DNA from: Gammaproteobacteria bacterium
GTDB taxonomy: Bacteria > Pseudomonadota > Gammaproteobacteria > HK1
DNA: 64,000 nucleotides
Assembly: GCA_022824305.1 (NCBI GenBank)
Contig: JAJEAD010000033.1
Coordinates: 31,397 to 95,396, forward strand
Direction of reading: 5' to 3'
Positions 1 to 9,269 of this stretch are shown piece by piece. The first letter of the stretch is position 1. Each line of letters opens with the position of its first letter. Position numbers and translations under genes: made by a program. The notes under the pieces were generated by a model that saw nothing but the letters and a program-made list of their open reading frames with translations, was not told the origin of the DNA and made no database searches.

Positions 1-2
1 GC

Positions 3-536
3 GTGGTGTTCTCGAACCTCGTTTCGTACCGCATCTTCGGCCGCTCCTTCTTTGACGTGCAGCTCAGGGACCGCGGTTTCGACGTCTCGCTCGGGCGCGA
101 CAAGGTGATCCTCGAGGACCGGCGGGTCGAGGACTACCTGAGCCGGCGCTACACGGTCCTTTCGCCGCGGACTCCGTTTCCGGAAGTGAAGCGGCGCCTG
201 CTCGCGGCACCGGCGGGCGAGGGCCACGTCGTGGATCGCCGGGGCCGATACGCGGGTACGGTCACCCTGGCCGCGCTGCTCGCTCGGGAGAGCGGCCCCG
301 GTCGCGCGGGAGGAAGCGCGTCCGAACTCGTCGACGCGGGCACGCCTCGCCTCTATGCCGGCACTTCGCTGTGGACGGCGATGGAGGGCGTCTCGGACTT
401 CGGCGGCAATGCGGTCCCGGTACTCGCCGGCGAAGGCGACGAGCGGATGCTCGGAGTGATATCCGTATCCGCTCTCGCCCGGGCCTACGCCGACACGCTC
501 GACGAGGTCCGCCGCGACGAGCACGCGGCGAACTGA
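3..536 (+). CDS. ClC-type chloride channel, C-terminal part (partial)
   Basis: The reading frame is open at the left edge of the window, so only about 177 C-terminal residues are seen. The first ~40 residues (SYRIFGRSFFDVQLRDRG followed by a linker) look like the exit of the last ClC membrane helix, with its conserved Q-L-R-x-R-G stretch. The rest folds as a CBS pair (roughly residues 43-95 and 105-165), the regulatory nucleotide-binding module common at the C-terminus of ClC channels and H+/Cl- antiporters. The membrane domain lies outside the window, so channel versus exchanger cannot be decided. It runs convergent to the aminotransferase gene downstream, with a gap of only 10 bases. The family call rests on the junction sequence plus CBS-like blocks. 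Confidence 0.7.
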   Translation: MVFSNLVSYRIFGRSFFDVQLRDRGFDVSLGRDKVILEDRRVEDYLSRRYTVLSPRTPFPEVKRRLLAAPAGEGHVVDRRGRYAGTVTLAALLARESGPGRAGGSASELVDAGTPRLYAGTSLWTAMEGVSDFGGNAVPVLAGEGDERMLGVISVSALARAYADTLDEVRRDEHAAN

Positions 537-546
537 GGCCGAATCG

Positions 547-1893
547 TCAGAGCACTTCGTTCACCGCGTCGTGCACGATCTCGACGATGCGGTCGATCTG
601 CTCATTGCTCGCGACGATCGGCGGGGCAAGGCAGATGACGTCCTCACCGCGCAGGCGGGTGAAGAGCCCGCGGGAGACCATCGCCTGCATGAGGCGCGGG
701 CCGACTCCGTCCTCCGGCGCGAAGGGCGCCTTCGTCGCACGGTCCTTCACCACTTCCACGCCGCACATCAGGCCGAGCCCGCGAATGTCGCCGACATGTG
801 GATGCTCGATGAGCGCGTCCTTCAGTCCGACCAGGAGCCGCTTGCCCTTCTCCGCCGCCTGGCCCGGGAAGTCCTCGTCGCGCACGATGTCCAGCATCGC
901 GAGCCCCACCGCGCAGCCCACGGGGTGCGCGCTGTAGGTGTAGGCGTGCATCCAGGGCTTGCCCGCCTCGTCGATGGTCGCGGCGATCTCGTCGCTGATG
1001 CCGATGCCGCCGAGCGGGAAGTACCCGGAGGTGATCGCCTTGGCGAACTGGATCATGTCCGGCTGCACGCCCCAGTGCTCGAGGCCGAACATCCGTCCGG
1101 TACGCCCGAACCCGGTGATCACCTCGTCGGAGGCCAGCAGCACGTCGTACTCGTCGCAGATCTCGCGCACCCGCGGGAAGTAGTCGTCCTGCGGCACGAT
1201 GACCCCTCCGGCGCCCTGCACCGGCTCCGCGAGGAACATCGCCACCGTCTCCGGACCCTCTTCCAGGATCTTCTTCTCCAGCTCGTCGGCGGCGGCGATG
1301 CCCTGGCTCGCCGCGCCCGCGGGCGCCTGGTAACGGTAGGGGTAGGGCGAGGGCACGTGCACGAACTCCGGGATGAGCGGCTCGAACATCGGGTGGTAGG
1401 GAGAGATGCCGGTCGCGCACATCGCGGCGAAGGTGACGCCGTGGTAGCCCCACTGCCGGGAAATGAACTTGACCTTCTCGGGCCGGCCCTTGAGCTTCCA
1501 GTAGTAGCGGGCCATCTTGAAGTTGGAGTCGCTCGATTCGCCCCCGCCCGAGGTGAAGTAGAAGCGGTTGATCTGCGGATAGCAGATCGCGGCGAGACGC
1601 TCGGCGAGCTCGATCGCGCGCGGGTTCGAGCTCCCCGCGTAGCCCGACGCGTAGGCGAGCTCCTCGAGCTGCGACGCCGCGGCCCGCACGAGCTCGGGGC
1701 GGCCGTTGCCGGCAGTGTTGTTCCACAGTCCGGCGAGGCCGTCGAGGTACGACTCGCCGTTGGCGTCGTAGAGCAGCGCGCCTTCTCCGCGGCTCCACAC
1801 CCGCGCGTTCTCGTGCACCTTGCTGCTGTGCAGGGAATGCAGGAGGTGGTTCCGATCGCGGTCCAGCAGCGCGGCGTTGGCGTCGTTCGGCAT
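547..1893 (-). CDS. class III (omega) aminotransferase, PLP-dependent
   Basis: A 448-residue enzyme of normal length for class III aminotransferases that move an amino group from a terminal amine or omega-amino acid to a keto acid such as pyruvate. Visible landmarks are SGGGES at 115-120 (PLP phosphate contact), the WGYHG segment near 149-152, the PLP-ring aspartate in SDEVITGFGRTG (D256), and the Schiff-base lysine in QFAKAITSG (K285). The ATG start at 1893 gives a standard N-terminus. Relatives act on taurine, beta-alanine, putrescine or aromatic amines, and the sequence alone does not choose between them. Two dioxygenase genes of the PhyH and TauD families follow on the same strand, which hints at catabolism of small organic nitrogen or sulfur compounds, but this is inference only. 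Confidence 0.9.
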   Translation of the reverse strand: MPNDANAALLDRDRNHLLHSLHSSKVHENARVWSRGEGALLYDANGESYLDGLAGLWNNTAGNGRPELVRAAASQLEELAYASGYAGSSNPRAIELAERLAAICYPQINRFYFTSGGGESSDSNFKMARYYWKLKGRPEKVKFISRQWGYHGVTFAAMCATGISPYHPMFEPLIPEFVHVPSPYPYRYQAPAGAASQGIAAADELEKKILEEGPETVAMFLAEPVQGAGGVIVPQDDYFPRVREICDEYDVLLASDEVITGFGRTGRMFGLEHWGVQPDMIQFAKAITSGYFPLGGIGISDEIAATIDEAGKPWMHAYTYSAHPVGCAVGLAMLDIVRDEDFPGQAAEKGKRLLVGLKDALIEHPHVGDIRGLGLMCGVEVVKDRATKAPFAPEDGVGPRLMQAMVSRGLFTRLRGEDVICLAPPIVASNEQIDRIVEIVHDAVNEVL

Positions 1894-2159
1894 CGGGGGC
1901 TCCTCGCGAATCTATGGGCGGGCCGTGATGCTAACGCCGCCGGGGGCGGCGGTCGAGGCGACGGGGGTCGGCGGGCGGGACCCTTCCACGCTACGGAAGC
2001 TCTGTCGCTGCCGCATGCGAAGCGACTCGGAGGATACCCGCCCGCGCGCATCCGTGATCGCTCGAGCGGGAATCCACCGACCGCATTCCGGCGCGGGAGA
2101 CGCTCCCCGAACCGGGTCCCGTCATGGCGGGGCATGCCCCCGGCACCGCCGGGCGCGGA

Positions 2160-3002
2160 TCAGATTCGGTTTCTCGCGCTCCCCGAGAGCGCCTCGATGT
2201 CGCCCTCCCAGTCCGCATAGAAGTTCGCCGCGAGCTTCCGCACCCCGGCCCGGTGGGCCGCGATCTCGGCGCCACCGTAGTCCGTGGTCGGAGCGGGCTC
2301 GTGGTCGTAGTGGCCGGCCTCGTCCACGCCGAGCACGAGGCGGGCCGACTCCCGGCTCCCGCGATGCACGGAGTCGGGGCGCACGTAGTCGAAGAACAAG
2401 GCCATGCGGCGGTGGTCCGAGTGGTTGGGGGCGGAGCCGTGCACCACCCCGTAGTGGAAGAGCACGCCCTCGCCCGCCTCGAGCGGGACATCCACCGCCC
2501 GGCTCTCGTCGAGATCCTCTGCGACATGGTGGGAGTGGGTGAGCATGCTGTCGGGGTTGCCGGTCTCGACGTGGCGAAGCGGACCCCACTCGTGCGAGCC
2601 CGGCATGAAACGCAGGCACCCGTTCTCCGTCGTGCAGTCGGTGATCGCGAGCCAGCCCACGATCTTCGGGGGCTCGACCCGCTCGTAGGCGGTGTCCTGG
2701 TGCCAGCCCACGAAGGTTCGCCCGTCCGGCGCCTTGTTCCGGAACGAGGCGCTGTGGCACATGATGTTCGGGCCCATCACTTCGGTGAGGCGGGCCATGA
2801 TCGCGGGGTGGGCGGAGAGGCGATCGAGGCTCGGGAAGAGCAGGCTCGCCTTGAGGTCGAGCTTGCCCACCGCCTCCGGGTACTCGCGCTCGAAGCGCTC
2901 GACCAGGGTTCGGATGTCGCCGGCCTCTTCCCGGCTGAGGATCCTTCCGGTACGCGCGTAGCCGTTCTCGCGGAAGAACTCGGCGGAGTCGACGGCAGTC
3001 AT
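2160..3002 (-). CDS. phytanoyl-CoA dioxygenase (PhyH) family protein
   Basis: A 280-residue Fe(II)- and 2-oxoglutarate-dependent oxygenase of the PhyH family. The iron triad is visible: H101 and D103 in WHQDTAY and a distal histidine H188 in VVHGSAPN, followed by an arginine-bearing segment that would hold 2-oxoglutarate. I chose the ATG at 3002 because the minus strand carries a near-perfect Shine-Dalgarno AGGAGGTGAT just upstream; an upstream in-frame start at 3062 adds a basic tail with no family match. The family hydroxylates very different substrates (acyl-CoAs, ectoine, mitomycin-type metabolites), so the substrate is unknown. It is the middle gene of a loose minus-strand group with a TauD-family enzyme upstream and an aminotransferase downstream. 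Confidence 0.88.
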   Translation of the reverse strand: MTAVDSAEFFRENGYARTGRILSREEAGDIRTLVERFEREYPEAVGKLDLKASLLFPSLDRLSAHPAIMARLTEVMGPNIMCHSASFRNKAPDGRTFVGWHQDTAYERVEPPKIVGWLAITDCTTENGCLRFMPGSHEWGPLRHVETGNPDSMLTHSHHVAEDLDESRAVDVPLEAGEGVLFHYGVVHGSAPNHSDHRRMALFFDYVRPDSVHRGSRESARLVLGVDEAGHYDHEPAPTTDYGGAEIAAHRAGVRKLAANFYADWEGDIEALSGSARNRI

Positions 3003-3098
3003 CCGATCACCTCCTGGGCGGCCCGGCTCGGAGACGGTATAGCGGCGCCGCGCTCTCTTCAAGACACTCCGTCCGCGCCGCGCCGCCGGCAGCCGGCC

Positions 3099-4007
3099 TC
3101 AGCCCGAAGGCTCCGAACCCCGCTCGTCCAGGGGACGCGGCAGGCCCAGGGGCACGATGCGGTGCAGGAGCCGGCGGTTTCGCCCATCGTCGCAGGGGCC
3201 GATCGGCCGGGCAAAGTGCAGGGTCGCGGTGTTGTCCCACATCAGCAGGTCTCCGGGACGATAGCGGTGCGCGTACCGGAACTCGGGGAGGATGGCGTGA
3301 AGCTTGAGGCGGCGCACCAGGTGGTGAGCCTCTTCACGCTCCATCCCCTCGACGGCGACGATCGAGCCGGCTGGCGAGTAGAGGCCCTTGCGGCCGGTGA
3401 CGGAGTGCGCTCTCGCGAGCGGGCGCCGGGCCGGCGGAGGCAGCGTTTCCGCGGTCTCTTCGGTGACCGGCTGCAGGGGGTGCTCCCACTCTTCCCGGCC
3501 GCCGACGATCTCCCCCGTGCCCGAGTAGCGGTGGACCGCGACCAGAGGATCGATTCTCCGGCGAGTCTCCTCGTCGAGCGCTTCGTAGGCGGCCTGCATG
3601 TCGGCGATGAGCGTCTCCCCCCCTTCTTCCGGAGCCTGCAGGCAGTACAGCATGGTCGTCGCGTCGGGATCCGCTTCCGCCGCGCAGTCGGTGTGCCAGA
3701 AGGAGGCGCCGTTGCGGTAGACCTCCTGCTCGTTCACCCCGCCCACGTTGCCCACCGTGGACATGAAGTCGAATCCGGGAACGTTTCGCTCGGCGAAGCC
3801 GTCGACGCGCGGTGTCCCCCAGGCCCGGGCGAAAGCGGCATAGGCATCGGGAGACAGGTCCTGATCCCGCAGCAGGAGGACCTTGTGCTCGACGAAGGCG
3901 AGAGCCAGGGCACGCAGCACGTCCCTGTCGACCCCGCGATCGACATCCACGCCGTGCACCTGCGCTCCGAAGGGTCCAGGCAACGGCGTCAGGGAAAGCT
4001 CGGACAT
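3099..4007 (-). CDS. TauD/TfdA-family dioxygenase
   Basis: A 302-residue 2-oxoglutarate-dependent dioxygenase of the TauD/TfdA type. Iron ligands are H105 and D107 in SFWHTDCAAE and H264 in ATLHFARP; the 2-oxoglutarate-binding arginine lies in RRLLHRIVP near residue 283. The frame stays open upstream to 4463, but the family-like N-terminus begins at the ATG at 4007; upstream in-frame codons overlap the divergent otsB gene and have no family match. Relatives cleave taurine, alkylsulfonates or phenoxyacetates, but the substrate here cannot be read from sequence. A second, different TauD-family gene lies at 51587. It shares its strand with the PhyH gene, about 100 bases away. Confidence 0.88.
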   Translation of the reverse strand: MSELSLTPLPGPFGAQVHGVDVDRGVDRDVLRALALAFVEHKVLLLRDQDLSPDAYAAFARAWGTPRVDGFAERNVPGFDFMSTVGNVGGVNEQEVYRNGASFWHTDCAAEADPDATTMLYCLQAPEEGGETLIADMQAAYEALDEETRRRIDPLVAVHRYSGTGEIVGGREEWEHPLQPVTEETAETLPPPARRPLARAHSVTGRKGLYSPAGSIVAVEGMEREEAHHLVRRLKLHAILPEFRYAHRYRPGDLLMWDNTATLHFARPIGPCDDGRNRRLLHRIVPLGLPRPLDERGSEPSG

Positions 4008-4285
4008 GACCGGAATGCTCTTCGTGACTTGCGAAGGCCCCTTATAGAGCGCAACGGCCCGCGACGCCACCCCGATGCCGGAGCCTGCGATTCGCCGGAT
4101 GGAATCGCTTGCTTCGTCCCGGGCTACGGGACAATCATGTGGGCGGACGGAGGGGAAATCTGCTTCTCGTCGAGCGCCCGCGGCAGGGGCGGGAGCACCG
4201 GAGCCCGAGGCGGGTTCGCGCACACGCGTCGACTGGATCGGCCGATCGGAAGGGGAGCTGGATTGCCGTACGGACGGAATCATCG

Positions 4286-5092
4286 ATGACGCAGACGCGT
4301 CCGCGTCCCGCGCCGCTCGGTGCATTGCCGCTCCCGGGCCCGGGTGAGTGCTGGTCCCTGTTTCTGGACTTCGACGGGACACTGGCGGAGCTCGCCGAGA
4401 CGCCGGACGGAGTCCGGGTGGACCCGGGGCTGCCGGCCACGCTCGAGGCGCTGCATCGCGCATTCGGGGGCGCCCTCGCGGTAGTGAGCGGCCGATCGAT
4501 CGCCCAGCTCGACGACCTTCTCGCTCCCGCCCGTCTCCCCGCCGCCGGCATGCACGGGCTGGAGCGGCGCAGCGCGAAGGGCGCGCGCGGCCCGGGCGAG
4601 GGGTTCGTACGGGCCCTCGATCCCTTGCGCGCGGCCCTCGCGCCGATGGTCGAAGACGACCCGCGCCTGCTGGTCGAAGACAAGGGGCCGTCGATCGTGC
4701 TGCACTACCGGCGCGCCCCGGAGCGGGAGGAGGAGTGCCGGCGGGTGATGGCCCGGCTGCTGGAGGGCGAGCCGGCGCTCGCGCGATTTCGCCTCGTGCT
4801 GGGCAAGCGCATGGTGGAGGCGGTACCGTCCGGATCCGACAAGGGAGCGGCCATCCTGGACTTCATGCGTGAGAGGCCCTTCGCCGGACGCCGGCCGGTG
4901 TTCGCGGGAGACGATCTCACGGACGAGGACGGATTCGACGTGGTGGCGAAGCTCTCGGGACTAGGAATCAAGGTGGGGGAAGGAGAGTCCCGCGCCCCTT
5001 ACCGCGCCGCTTCGGTGGACGAGCTCATCGCATGGCTTCACCGGCTCACGCGTTGTCCTCCCATGACTCGCTCAGGCGGGTTGCCGCATTGA
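4286..5092 (+). CDS. otsB: trehalose-6-phosphate phosphatase
   Basis: A 268-residue HAD-superfamily phosphatase that removes phosphate from trehalose 6-phosphate, the second step of the OtsA-OtsB pathway. HAD motif I is DFDGTL at 28-33, with D28 the nucleophile, and the metal-binding motif GDDLTDED is at 208-215. The length is typical of bacterial OtsB. I chose the ATG at 4286, which starts just before the conserved domain; longer in-frame starts reach back to 4109 without family sequence. The 3' end overlaps the convergent GH15 gene by 47 bases. Two otsA copies lie downstream at 7020 and 9270, so the whole pathway is local, together with a glycan hydrolase, as in osmotic-stress clusters. Confidence 0.93.
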   Translation: MTQTRPRPAPLGALPLPGPGECWSLFLDFDGTLAELAETPDGVRVDPGLPATLEALHRAFGGALAVVSGRSIAQLDDLLAPARLPAAGMHGLERRSAKGARGPGEGFVRALDPLRAALAPMVEDDPRLLVEDKGPSIVLHYRRAPEREEECRRVMARLLEGEPALARFRLVLGKRMVEAVPSGSDKGAAILDFMRERPFAGRRPVFAGDDLTDEDGFDVVAKLSGLGIKVGEGESRAPYRAASVDELIAWLHRLTRCPPMTRSGGLPH

Positions 5093-6842
5093 TGATGCCG
5101 ACCAGCGAGTAGGTCTGCGGGTAGTTCCCCCAGAGCTCCCGGGTCGAAGGATCGAGATCCTCGGAGAGCAGACCGAGCGGGTTCCGCGCATCGAGCATGG
5201 CATCGAACATCTCGCACGCTTCCTCCCGGCGCCCGAGCCGGATCAGCGCGTCGATATACCAGAAGGTACAGATGTTGAACGCGTTGCGCGGCACGCCGAA
5301 GTCATCGGCGGTGGCGTATCGGAAGAGATAATTTCCGCGGCGAAGCTCCCGCTCGATGCGAGCCACCGTGGACCGGAAGCGCGCATCGCCGGAGTCGATG
5401 AACCCGACTTCGGCCATCAGCAGCAGACTCGCATCCAGCCCCTCGCCCTCGAAGCTCTCGGCGAAGGCGTCGAGATCGGGGTTCCAGGCCCGCTCCAGGA
5501 TGGCCTCGCGTACCGTGTCCGCCCGCTCGCGCCACCTGGCGCTGCTGTCGGGGGCCCCGTGATGAGCGGTAATCTTCGCGAGCCGGTCGCACGCGGCCCA
5601 GCACATCAGGCTCGACGAAGAGTGCACCCGGGCCATGGTGCGAAACTCCCAGATGCCGGCATCGGGCTGATCGTGCATGGCGAACGCACGCTCGCCGACC
5701 CGCTCCAGGCGCTCGAGCTCGACGGGCCCCGGCCGGGACAGGAGCCGGGTGTCGAAGAAGGCCTGAGACGCCGCGAGCACCGCGTTGCCGTAGACATCGT
5801 GCTGGATGTGCTCGAAGGCCTGATTGCCGGCGCGCACCGGTCCCATGCCACGGTAGCCGGCAAGCGAAGAGACGCTGCGCTCGGTAAGGCGACGCTCGAG
5901 ACCGATTCCGAACACGGGCTGAAGGTGCCCGTCCGTGCTCTCCGCCTCGTTGCCGCTGATGATGTTGTTGAGATAGCGGAGATAGTCCTCCATCGTCTCG
6001 ACCTCGGCGAGACTGTTGAGCGCCCGCACCACGAAGAAGGAATCCCGCAGCCAGCAGTAGCGATAGTCCCAGTTCCGGCCGGTATCCGCGGCTTCCGGGA
6101 TGCTCGTGGTCATTGCCGCGATGATCGCGCCGGTCTCCTCGAACGCGCAGAGCTTGAGGGTGATGGCGGCGCGGGTGACCGCCTCCTGCCACTGGAAGGG
6201 CAGGGCGAGGCGCCGGGTCCACCACCGCCAGTACGTGTCGGTGTTCTCCTCGAACTCGCGCGCGGTTTCCTCGACGCCGCCGACGAGGGTCTCGTCAGGG
6301 CCGAGGATCAGGCTCAGCGCTTCCTCGAGCAGGAAGGGGGTCTCGTCGAGCACGTAGGTGACCGGGGCATTGGTGCTGAGTCGCAGCGCCTGGCCCGGGT
6401 GCGTGTAGCGGACATGGTTCGACCCATGGGTCACATCGGGCGCGCGGGCGCCGTAGTCGAAGCGTGGGCGCAGCCGAATCCGGATGCGCGGCGAGCCGCG
6501 GATCGGACGGATCCTGCGAACCAGCGTGGTGGGCCGAAACGTGCGCCCACGCGTGTGGAAGCGCGGGGCGAAGTCGGTCACGAGGATGCGGTTTCCCGCT
6601 CCGTCCACCATCCGGGTCTCGAGAATCGCGGTGTTCTCGCGGTAGGTCTGCACGGAGCCCACGGCGCCGAGGAGATCGACGGCGAAGAATCCCGCACCGG
6701 CATTCGCGTCATCGTCAATCAGGCTGCAGAATACCGGGTCTGCGTCGAAGCGGGGCAGGCAGCACCACACGATGCGCGCAGAATCGTCAACGAGAGCGCC
6801 GAAGGCGCAGTTGCCGATGACTCCGAGGTTGAGTGAGGACAT
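5046..6842 (-). CDS. glycoside hydrolase family 15 protein (glucoamylase/trehalase-like)
   Basis: A 598-residue cytosolic protein with no signal peptide. It has the bacterial GH15 architecture: an N-terminal beta-sandwich domain (about residues 1-200, beginning LGVIGNCAFGALVDD) and an (alpha/alpha)6 barrel. The barrel hallmark RNWDYRYCWLRDS lies near residues 255-267, and the C-terminal GNYPQTYSLVGIINA motif is typical of the family's second catalytic region. GH15 enzymes release glucose from alpha-glucans, and some act as trehalases. Its position between otsB (convergent, 47-base overlap) and otsA (divergent, 177 bases away) supports a role in trehalose or glucan turnover. Which of the two it does is not decidable here. 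Confidence 0.9.
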   Translation of the reverse strand: MSSLNLGVIGNCAFGALVDDSARIVWCCLPRFDADPVFCSLIDDDANAGAGFFAVDLLGAVGSVQTYRENTAILETRMVDGAGNRILVTDFAPRFHTRGRTFRPTTLVRRIRPIRGSPRIRIRLRPRFDYGARAPDVTHGSNHVRYTHPGQALRLSTNAPVTYVLDETPFLLEEALSLILGPDETLVGGVEETAREFEENTDTYWRWWTRRLALPFQWQEAVTRAAITLKLCAFEETGAIIAAMTTSIPEAADTGRNWDYRYCWLRDSFFVVRALNSLAEVETMEDYLRYLNNIISGNEAESTDGHLQPVFGIGLERRLTERSVSSLAGYRGMGPVRAGNQAFEHIQHDVYGNAVLAASQAFFDTRLLSRPGPVELERLERVGERAFAMHDQPDAGIWEFRTMARVHSSSSLMCWAACDRLAKITAHHGAPDSSARWRERADTVREAILERAWNPDLDAFAESFEGEGLDASLLLMAEVGFIDSGDARFRSTVARIERELRRGNYLFRYATADDFGVPRNAFNICTFWYIDALIRLGRREEACEMFDAMLDARNPLGLLSEDLDPSTRELWGNYPQTYSLVGIINAATRLSESWEDNA

Positions 6843-7019
6843 GCGTTCCCCGCGCGCTCAGTGGTGGTCGTTCCGCCATTCTCGCGCACACGGCACCGCG
6901 GTCAATCGGCACCGTCCCTTCCTGGACGACCCCCTCCCGGGACCGCGACGCTCCGGTGGGGACGACGGAAGCGTCCCGGCGCCGGAGCGACCCCCGGAGG
7001 GCGAAGGTCCGCCCCGGAC

Positions 7020-8426
7020 ATGAGCGCAGAGCGGCGCAGCCGGCTGGTCGTGGTGAGCAACCGGGTCGCCATCAACGAGAAGGCGATGCGGGCCGGCGGT
7101 CTCGCGGTGGCGCTGCTCGACGCGCTCAAGGAATCCGGCGGGTTGTGGTTCGGCTGGAGCGGCAGGGTCTCCGACAGCACTCGCGTTTCCACCGAGCGGT
7201 TCGACCGCGGCCGCCTCTCCGCGGTGACCACGGACCTGTCGAGCGAGGACTACGAGGAGTACTACAACGGCTTCGCGAACCGCACCCTGTGGCCGCTCTT
7301 CCACTACCGCACCGACCTCACGCGCTTCGACCGCGACGACTACCAGGGCTACATCCGGGTCAACCAGCGATTCGCGCATGTCCTCAAGCCGCTGCTCAAG
7401 GCGAACGACCTGATCTGGGTGCACGACTATCACCTGATCGCCTTCGGCGAGGAGCTGCGCCGCATGGGGGCGCGGCAGACGATGGGCTTCTTCCTGCACA
7501 TCCCTTTCCCCTCTCCGGAAGTGCTCACCGCGCTGCCGGTGCACGACCTGCTCATCCGGGCACTCTTCGCCTACGACGTGCTCGGCTTCCAGACCGAGAC
7601 GGACCGACACTGCTTCCACGAGTACGTCCGCTACGAGGCCGGGGGCCACGTCGATGCGCAGGGCCGCGCGCATGCCTGGGGTCGGCAGGTGGAGACCGCG
7701 ATCTTTCCCATCGGCATCGACTCGGCGGAGGTTGCGCGTTTCGCGGTCTCGAAGGAGGCGAAGGCTCACTCGAGCCGCATGGCAAGGGTGTTGCGGAACC
7801 GCCTCGGCGTCGTCGGCGTGGACCGCCTCGACTACACGATGGGGCTGCCCGAGCGATTCCGGGCCTTCGCCCGCTTTCTCGAGACGTACCCCGAAAACCG
7901 CGGCCGGGTGAGCTTCGTGCAGCTCGCTCCTCCGTCGCGGGCGGACGTGCCGGAGTACGTCGACATTCGTCACGAGCTCGAGGGCCTCTCGGGCTCCATC
8001 AACGCCGAGCACTCCGAGTTCGACTGGACGCCGCTGCGCTACATCAACCGCGGATTCTCGCGACGGGCGCTGGCCGGGATCTTCCGCCTCGCCCGGGTCG
8101 GTCTCGTCACCCCGCTGCGCGACGGCATGAACCTCGTCGCCAAGGAGTATGTGGCGGCGCAGTCGGCGCGCGATCCCGGGGTGCTGGTGCTCTCCCGCTT
8201 CGCGGGCGCGGCGAGGCGGGGCGCGGACGCGGCGCTCATCGTGAATCCCTACGATATCCAGGGCGTCGCGGATGCGCTGCACAGCGCCCTTGGCATGTCG
8301 CTCCCGGAACGCAAGGAGCGCTGGCGCTCCCTGGTCGCCTCCGTGCGGGAACACGACATCACCGAGTGGCGGGAGGGATTCGTCCGCTACCTGCAGGCCG
8401 CCCAGCGCGCGGACCGGCGTCACTGA
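7020..8426 (+). CDS. otsA: trehalose-6-phosphate synthase paralogue 1, donor-site lysine replaced
   Basis: A 468-residue GT20 enzyme, alignable end to end with E. coli OtsA (transfers glucose from UDP-glucose to glucose 6-phosphate). N-terminal SRLVVVSNR, the WVHDYHL loop and the C-terminal LRDGMNLVAKEYVAAQ block are intact. However, the donor-site motif reads RLDYTMGLPERF: residue 274 is Met (ATG at 7839-7841), where E. coli OtsA has Lys267 and the second local copy has Lys274. That lysine, together with the preceding arginine (R269 here), contacts the UDP-glucose diphosphate, so this copy may be inactive or altered. I chose the ATG at 7020 because both copies begin MSAE(R/Q)[10 protein letters not shown] there. 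It is divergent from GH15 and followed by the rhomboid gene. Confidence 0.93.
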   Translation: MSAERRSRLVVVSNRVAINEKAMRAGGLAVALLDALKESGGLWFGWSGRVSDSTRVSTERFDRGRLSAVTTDLSSEDYEEYYNGFANRTLWPLFHYRTDLTRFDRDDYQGYIRVNQRFAHVLKPLLKANDLIWVHDYHLIAFGEELRRMGARQTMGFFLHIPFPSPEVLTALPVHDLLIRALFAYDVLGFQTETDRHCFHEYVRYEAGGHVDAQGRAHAWGRQVETAIFPIGIDSAEVARFAVSKEAKAHSSRMARVLRNRLGVVGVDRLDYTMGLPERFRAFARFLETYPENRGRVSFVQLAPPSRADVPEYVDIRHELEGLSGSINAEHSEFDWTPLRYINRGFSRRALAGIFRLARVGLVTPLRDGMNLVAKEYVAAQSARDPGVLVLSRFAGAARRGADAALIVNPYDIQGVADALHSALGMSLPERKERWRSLVASVREHDITEWREGFVRYLQAAQRADRRH

Positions 8427-8518
8427 GGAATGGAGGCGCCGGGAACGCATACACTCTGCCGCCACGCCCCTGACGCTTCCCTGCCCCGGCGGTTGCCATT
8501 CCGGCGGAAGGACTTGCC

Positions 8519-9241
8519 TTGATTCCTCTGCGCGACGACAACCCGAGCTCCATCGTGCCGGTGGTGAGCTGGGTGCTCATCGGGGCCTGCGTGCTCGCCT
8601 TTCTGTGGCAGATCTCGCTCGACGGCCGCGACGCACAGATCGCCGTGTTCGCCCTCGGCGTGATTCCCGCGATCCTGTTCGAGGGGGCCCGCCTGCCTCC
8701 CGAAGTGGTGATGGTCCCGCCCGTGGCGACGGTGTTCACCTCGATGTTCCTGCACGGCGGCTGGATGCACCTCATCGGCAACATGCTCTACCTGTGGATC
8801 TTCGGCGACAACGTCGAGGACAGCATGGGACACGGTCGTTTCGCGTGCTTCTACCTCCTCTGCGGGGTGGCGGCGGTGCTGGCGCAGTCGCTGCCGGACA
8901 CGCAGTCGCAGGTACCGATGATTGGAGCGAGCGGCGCGATCTCGGGCGTGCTCGGAGCCTACCTGCTGCTCTATCCCCACGCCCGCGTGCTGGTGCTGAT
9001 TCCGCTCGGCTTCTTCACGCAGCTCGTCCGCCTGCCGGCCGGCCTGGTGCTGGGACTCTGGTTCGCGCTGCAGCTCTTCAATTCACTGGCCACCCCGCCG
9101 GGCGGGGGCGGAGTGGCCTTCGGCGCTCACATCGGCGGCTTCGTCGCCGGGCTCGCGCTCATTCCGTTCTTCAAGCGGCGCGACGTGCGCCTCCTGCACC
9201 CGGCCCGACGTCCGGCGCCGCGCCGATACCCCGGCCAATGA
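8519..9241 (+). CDS. rhomboid-family intramembrane serine protease
   Basis: A 240-residue polytopic membrane protein with about six hydrophobic segments. The serine protease dyad is visible: Ser139 in GASGAISG and His204 in FGAHIGG, with the HxxxN oxyanion motif in HLIGN (H84, N88). Rhomboids cleave substrates within or near the membrane. The start is a TTG at 8519 placed just after GGAAGG in ggcggaaggacttgcc; no ATG fits. The C-terminus is short and basic. It is sandwiched between two otsA copies with small gaps (92 and 28 bases), which looks like a by-product of otsA duplication rather than a functional grouping. Substrates are unknown. Confidence 0.9.
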   Translation: MIPLRDDNPSSIVPVVSWVLIGACVLAFLWQISLDGRDAQIAVFALGVIPAILFEGARLPPEVVMVPPVATVFTSMFLHGGWMHLIGNMLYLWIFGDNVEDSMGHGRFACFYLLCGVAAVLAQSLPDTQSQVPMIGASGAISGVLGAYLLLYPHARVLVLIPLGFFTQLVRLPAGLVLGLWFALQLFNSLATPPGGGGVAFGAHIGGFVAGLALIPFFKRRDVRLLHPARRPAPRRYPGQ

Positions 9242-9269
9242 CGCCCTCGAGGGAAGGTCTGACCCCGAC

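Noticed and set aside
2124..4289. Long plus-strand open frame opposite the PhyH and TauD-family genes
   Set aside because: There is no recognisable motif, and both minus-strand genes have intact iron-binding triads.
7020..7842. Treating the first otsA copy as a pseudogene
   Set aside because: The frame is full length and all other conserved blocks are intact; one substitution alone does not show loss of function.
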